Source of the DNA: a bacterium
Lineage (GTDB): Bacteria > Verrucomicrobiota > Verrucomicrobiae > JAJYAR01
NCBI GenBank assembly: GCA_021779435.1
Contig: JAJYAR010000231.1
Location: 1 to 5,170 of the forward strand
Reading direction: 5' to 3'
DNA length: 5,170 nucleotides
A model generated the notes under the pieces. That model ran no database searches. It saw only the letters and a program-made list of their open reading frames with translations, and was not told the origin of the DNA. Positions 4,832 through 5,170 of the stretch are shown one piece after another (positions within the stretch are counted from its first letter, which is position 1; every line of letters begins with the position of its first letter). The translations under genes and the position numbers were made by a program.

Positions 4832-5170
4832 ATGGCGGAAACGACAGAACAAGAGAAGAAAGAAGCCGGAAGCCGGAAGTCCTCGGTGCGGGGGCGTAGC
4901 GGGAAAGTCCGGATCATGATTCCGATCCTGCTTGTGGTGCTGGCGGTGGGCGGGTATTTTCTGTGGAATTATCTCGGTTCGTATGAGTCGACCGACGATG
5001 CGCAAGTGGACGGGCATGTGAATTCGATCAGCGCGCGGATCAGCGGGCACGTGACGGACGTGCTGGTGGAGGACGCGCAGTATGTGAAGGCGGGGGACGT
5101 GCTGGTGAAGATCGACCCGCGGGATTACGAAGTGGCGGTGGCGAAGGCGGAGGCCGACGTGGCGGACGCC
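4832..5170 (+). CDS. HlyD/EmrA-type membrane fusion protein (efflux adaptor), 3' truncated by window edge
   Basis: The first 113 residues of a periplasmic adaptor that links an inner-membrane transporter to the TolC channel. A charged cytoplasmic N-terminus (MAETTEQEKKEAGSRK) is followed by one membrane anchor at about residues 28-48 (MIPILLVVLAVGGYFLWNYL). Next comes the EmrA/HlyD signature STDDAQVDGHV (53-63) and the first lipoyl-like half-motif, ISARISGHVTDVLVEDAQYV through KAGDVLVKIDP (66-96). The start of the coiled-coil hairpin (YEVAVAKAEADVADA) is cut by the window end. GAGGTGA (4819-4825) lies 6 bases before the ATG and serves as the ribosome site, inside the end of tolC. The anchor plus the TDDAQVDG motif favours the EmrA type, usually paired with an MFS (DHA2/EmrB) transporter, less often with an ABC permease. 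That gene is expected to the right. Confidence 0.93.
   Translation, partial: MAETTEQEKKEAGSRKSSVRGRSGKVRIMIPILLVVLAVGGYFLWNYLGSYESTDDAQVDGHVNSISARISGHVTDVLVEDAQYVKAGDVLVKIDPRDYEVAVAKAEADVADA
4863..4876 (+). repeat. Tandem heptamer AAGCCGG x2 inside the adaptor gene
   Basis: Two perfect copies of AAGCCGG (4863-4869 and 4870-4876) are followed by a partial AAG. They lie in the cytoplasmic, low-complexity N-terminus before the membrane anchor. A gain or loss of one unit would shift the frame. With only two copies, slippage is unlikely to be frequent. Confidence 0.4.

Overview
The window is a gene-dense, high-GC stretch with every supported gene on the + strand. It looks like a chromosomal region of a Gram-negative bacterium: it encodes a TolC-type outer-membrane protein with a signal peptide and a periplasmic adaptor protein. 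Codons end in G far more often than in C (GCG, CGG, GTG, CTG, GAG), so the + strand is visibly G-rich. This, the hpnC-hpnD pair and a TolC with an F/N/P/G-rich segment after its first helical stretch suggest Acidobacteriota (Bryobacter/Solibacter-like). That assignment is an inference from style, not a proven placement.

Region 1 (bases 2-3259) is a tightly packed, probably single transcription unit. It holds the C-terminal part of one medium-chain (MDR) alcohol dehydrogenase, a complete second zinc-dependent MDR dehydrogenase, then hpnC and hpnD. The MDR2/hpnC and hpnC/hpnD junctions are 4-base stop/start overlaps (GTGA and ATGA) without a visible Shine-Dalgarno sequence, which points to translational coupling. 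In the known pathway HpnD joins two farnesyl diphosphates to presqualene diphosphate and HpnC turns that into hydroxysqualene. The third enzyme, the flavoprotein HpnE that reduces hydroxysqualene to squalene, does not follow hpnD here. The role of the two dehydrogenases in a squalene operon is the main open question of the window.

Region 2 (3260-3420) is the only sizeable non-coding gap. It is AT-richer than its surroundings and carries a cluster of GATAT/ATATC elements that can form two mutually exclusive hairpins. It has no U-tract terminator and no convincing promoter. A potential G-quadruplex motif lies just upstream of it, in the last codons of hpnD.

Region 3 (3421 to the right edge) starts a tripartite efflux locus: a TolC-family outer-membrane factor followed, one base after its stop codon, by an EmrA/HlyD-type membrane fusion protein cut off by the window end. 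An inner-membrane transporter is expected beyond the right edge. No RNA genes, mobile elements, CRISPR arrays or origins were seen.
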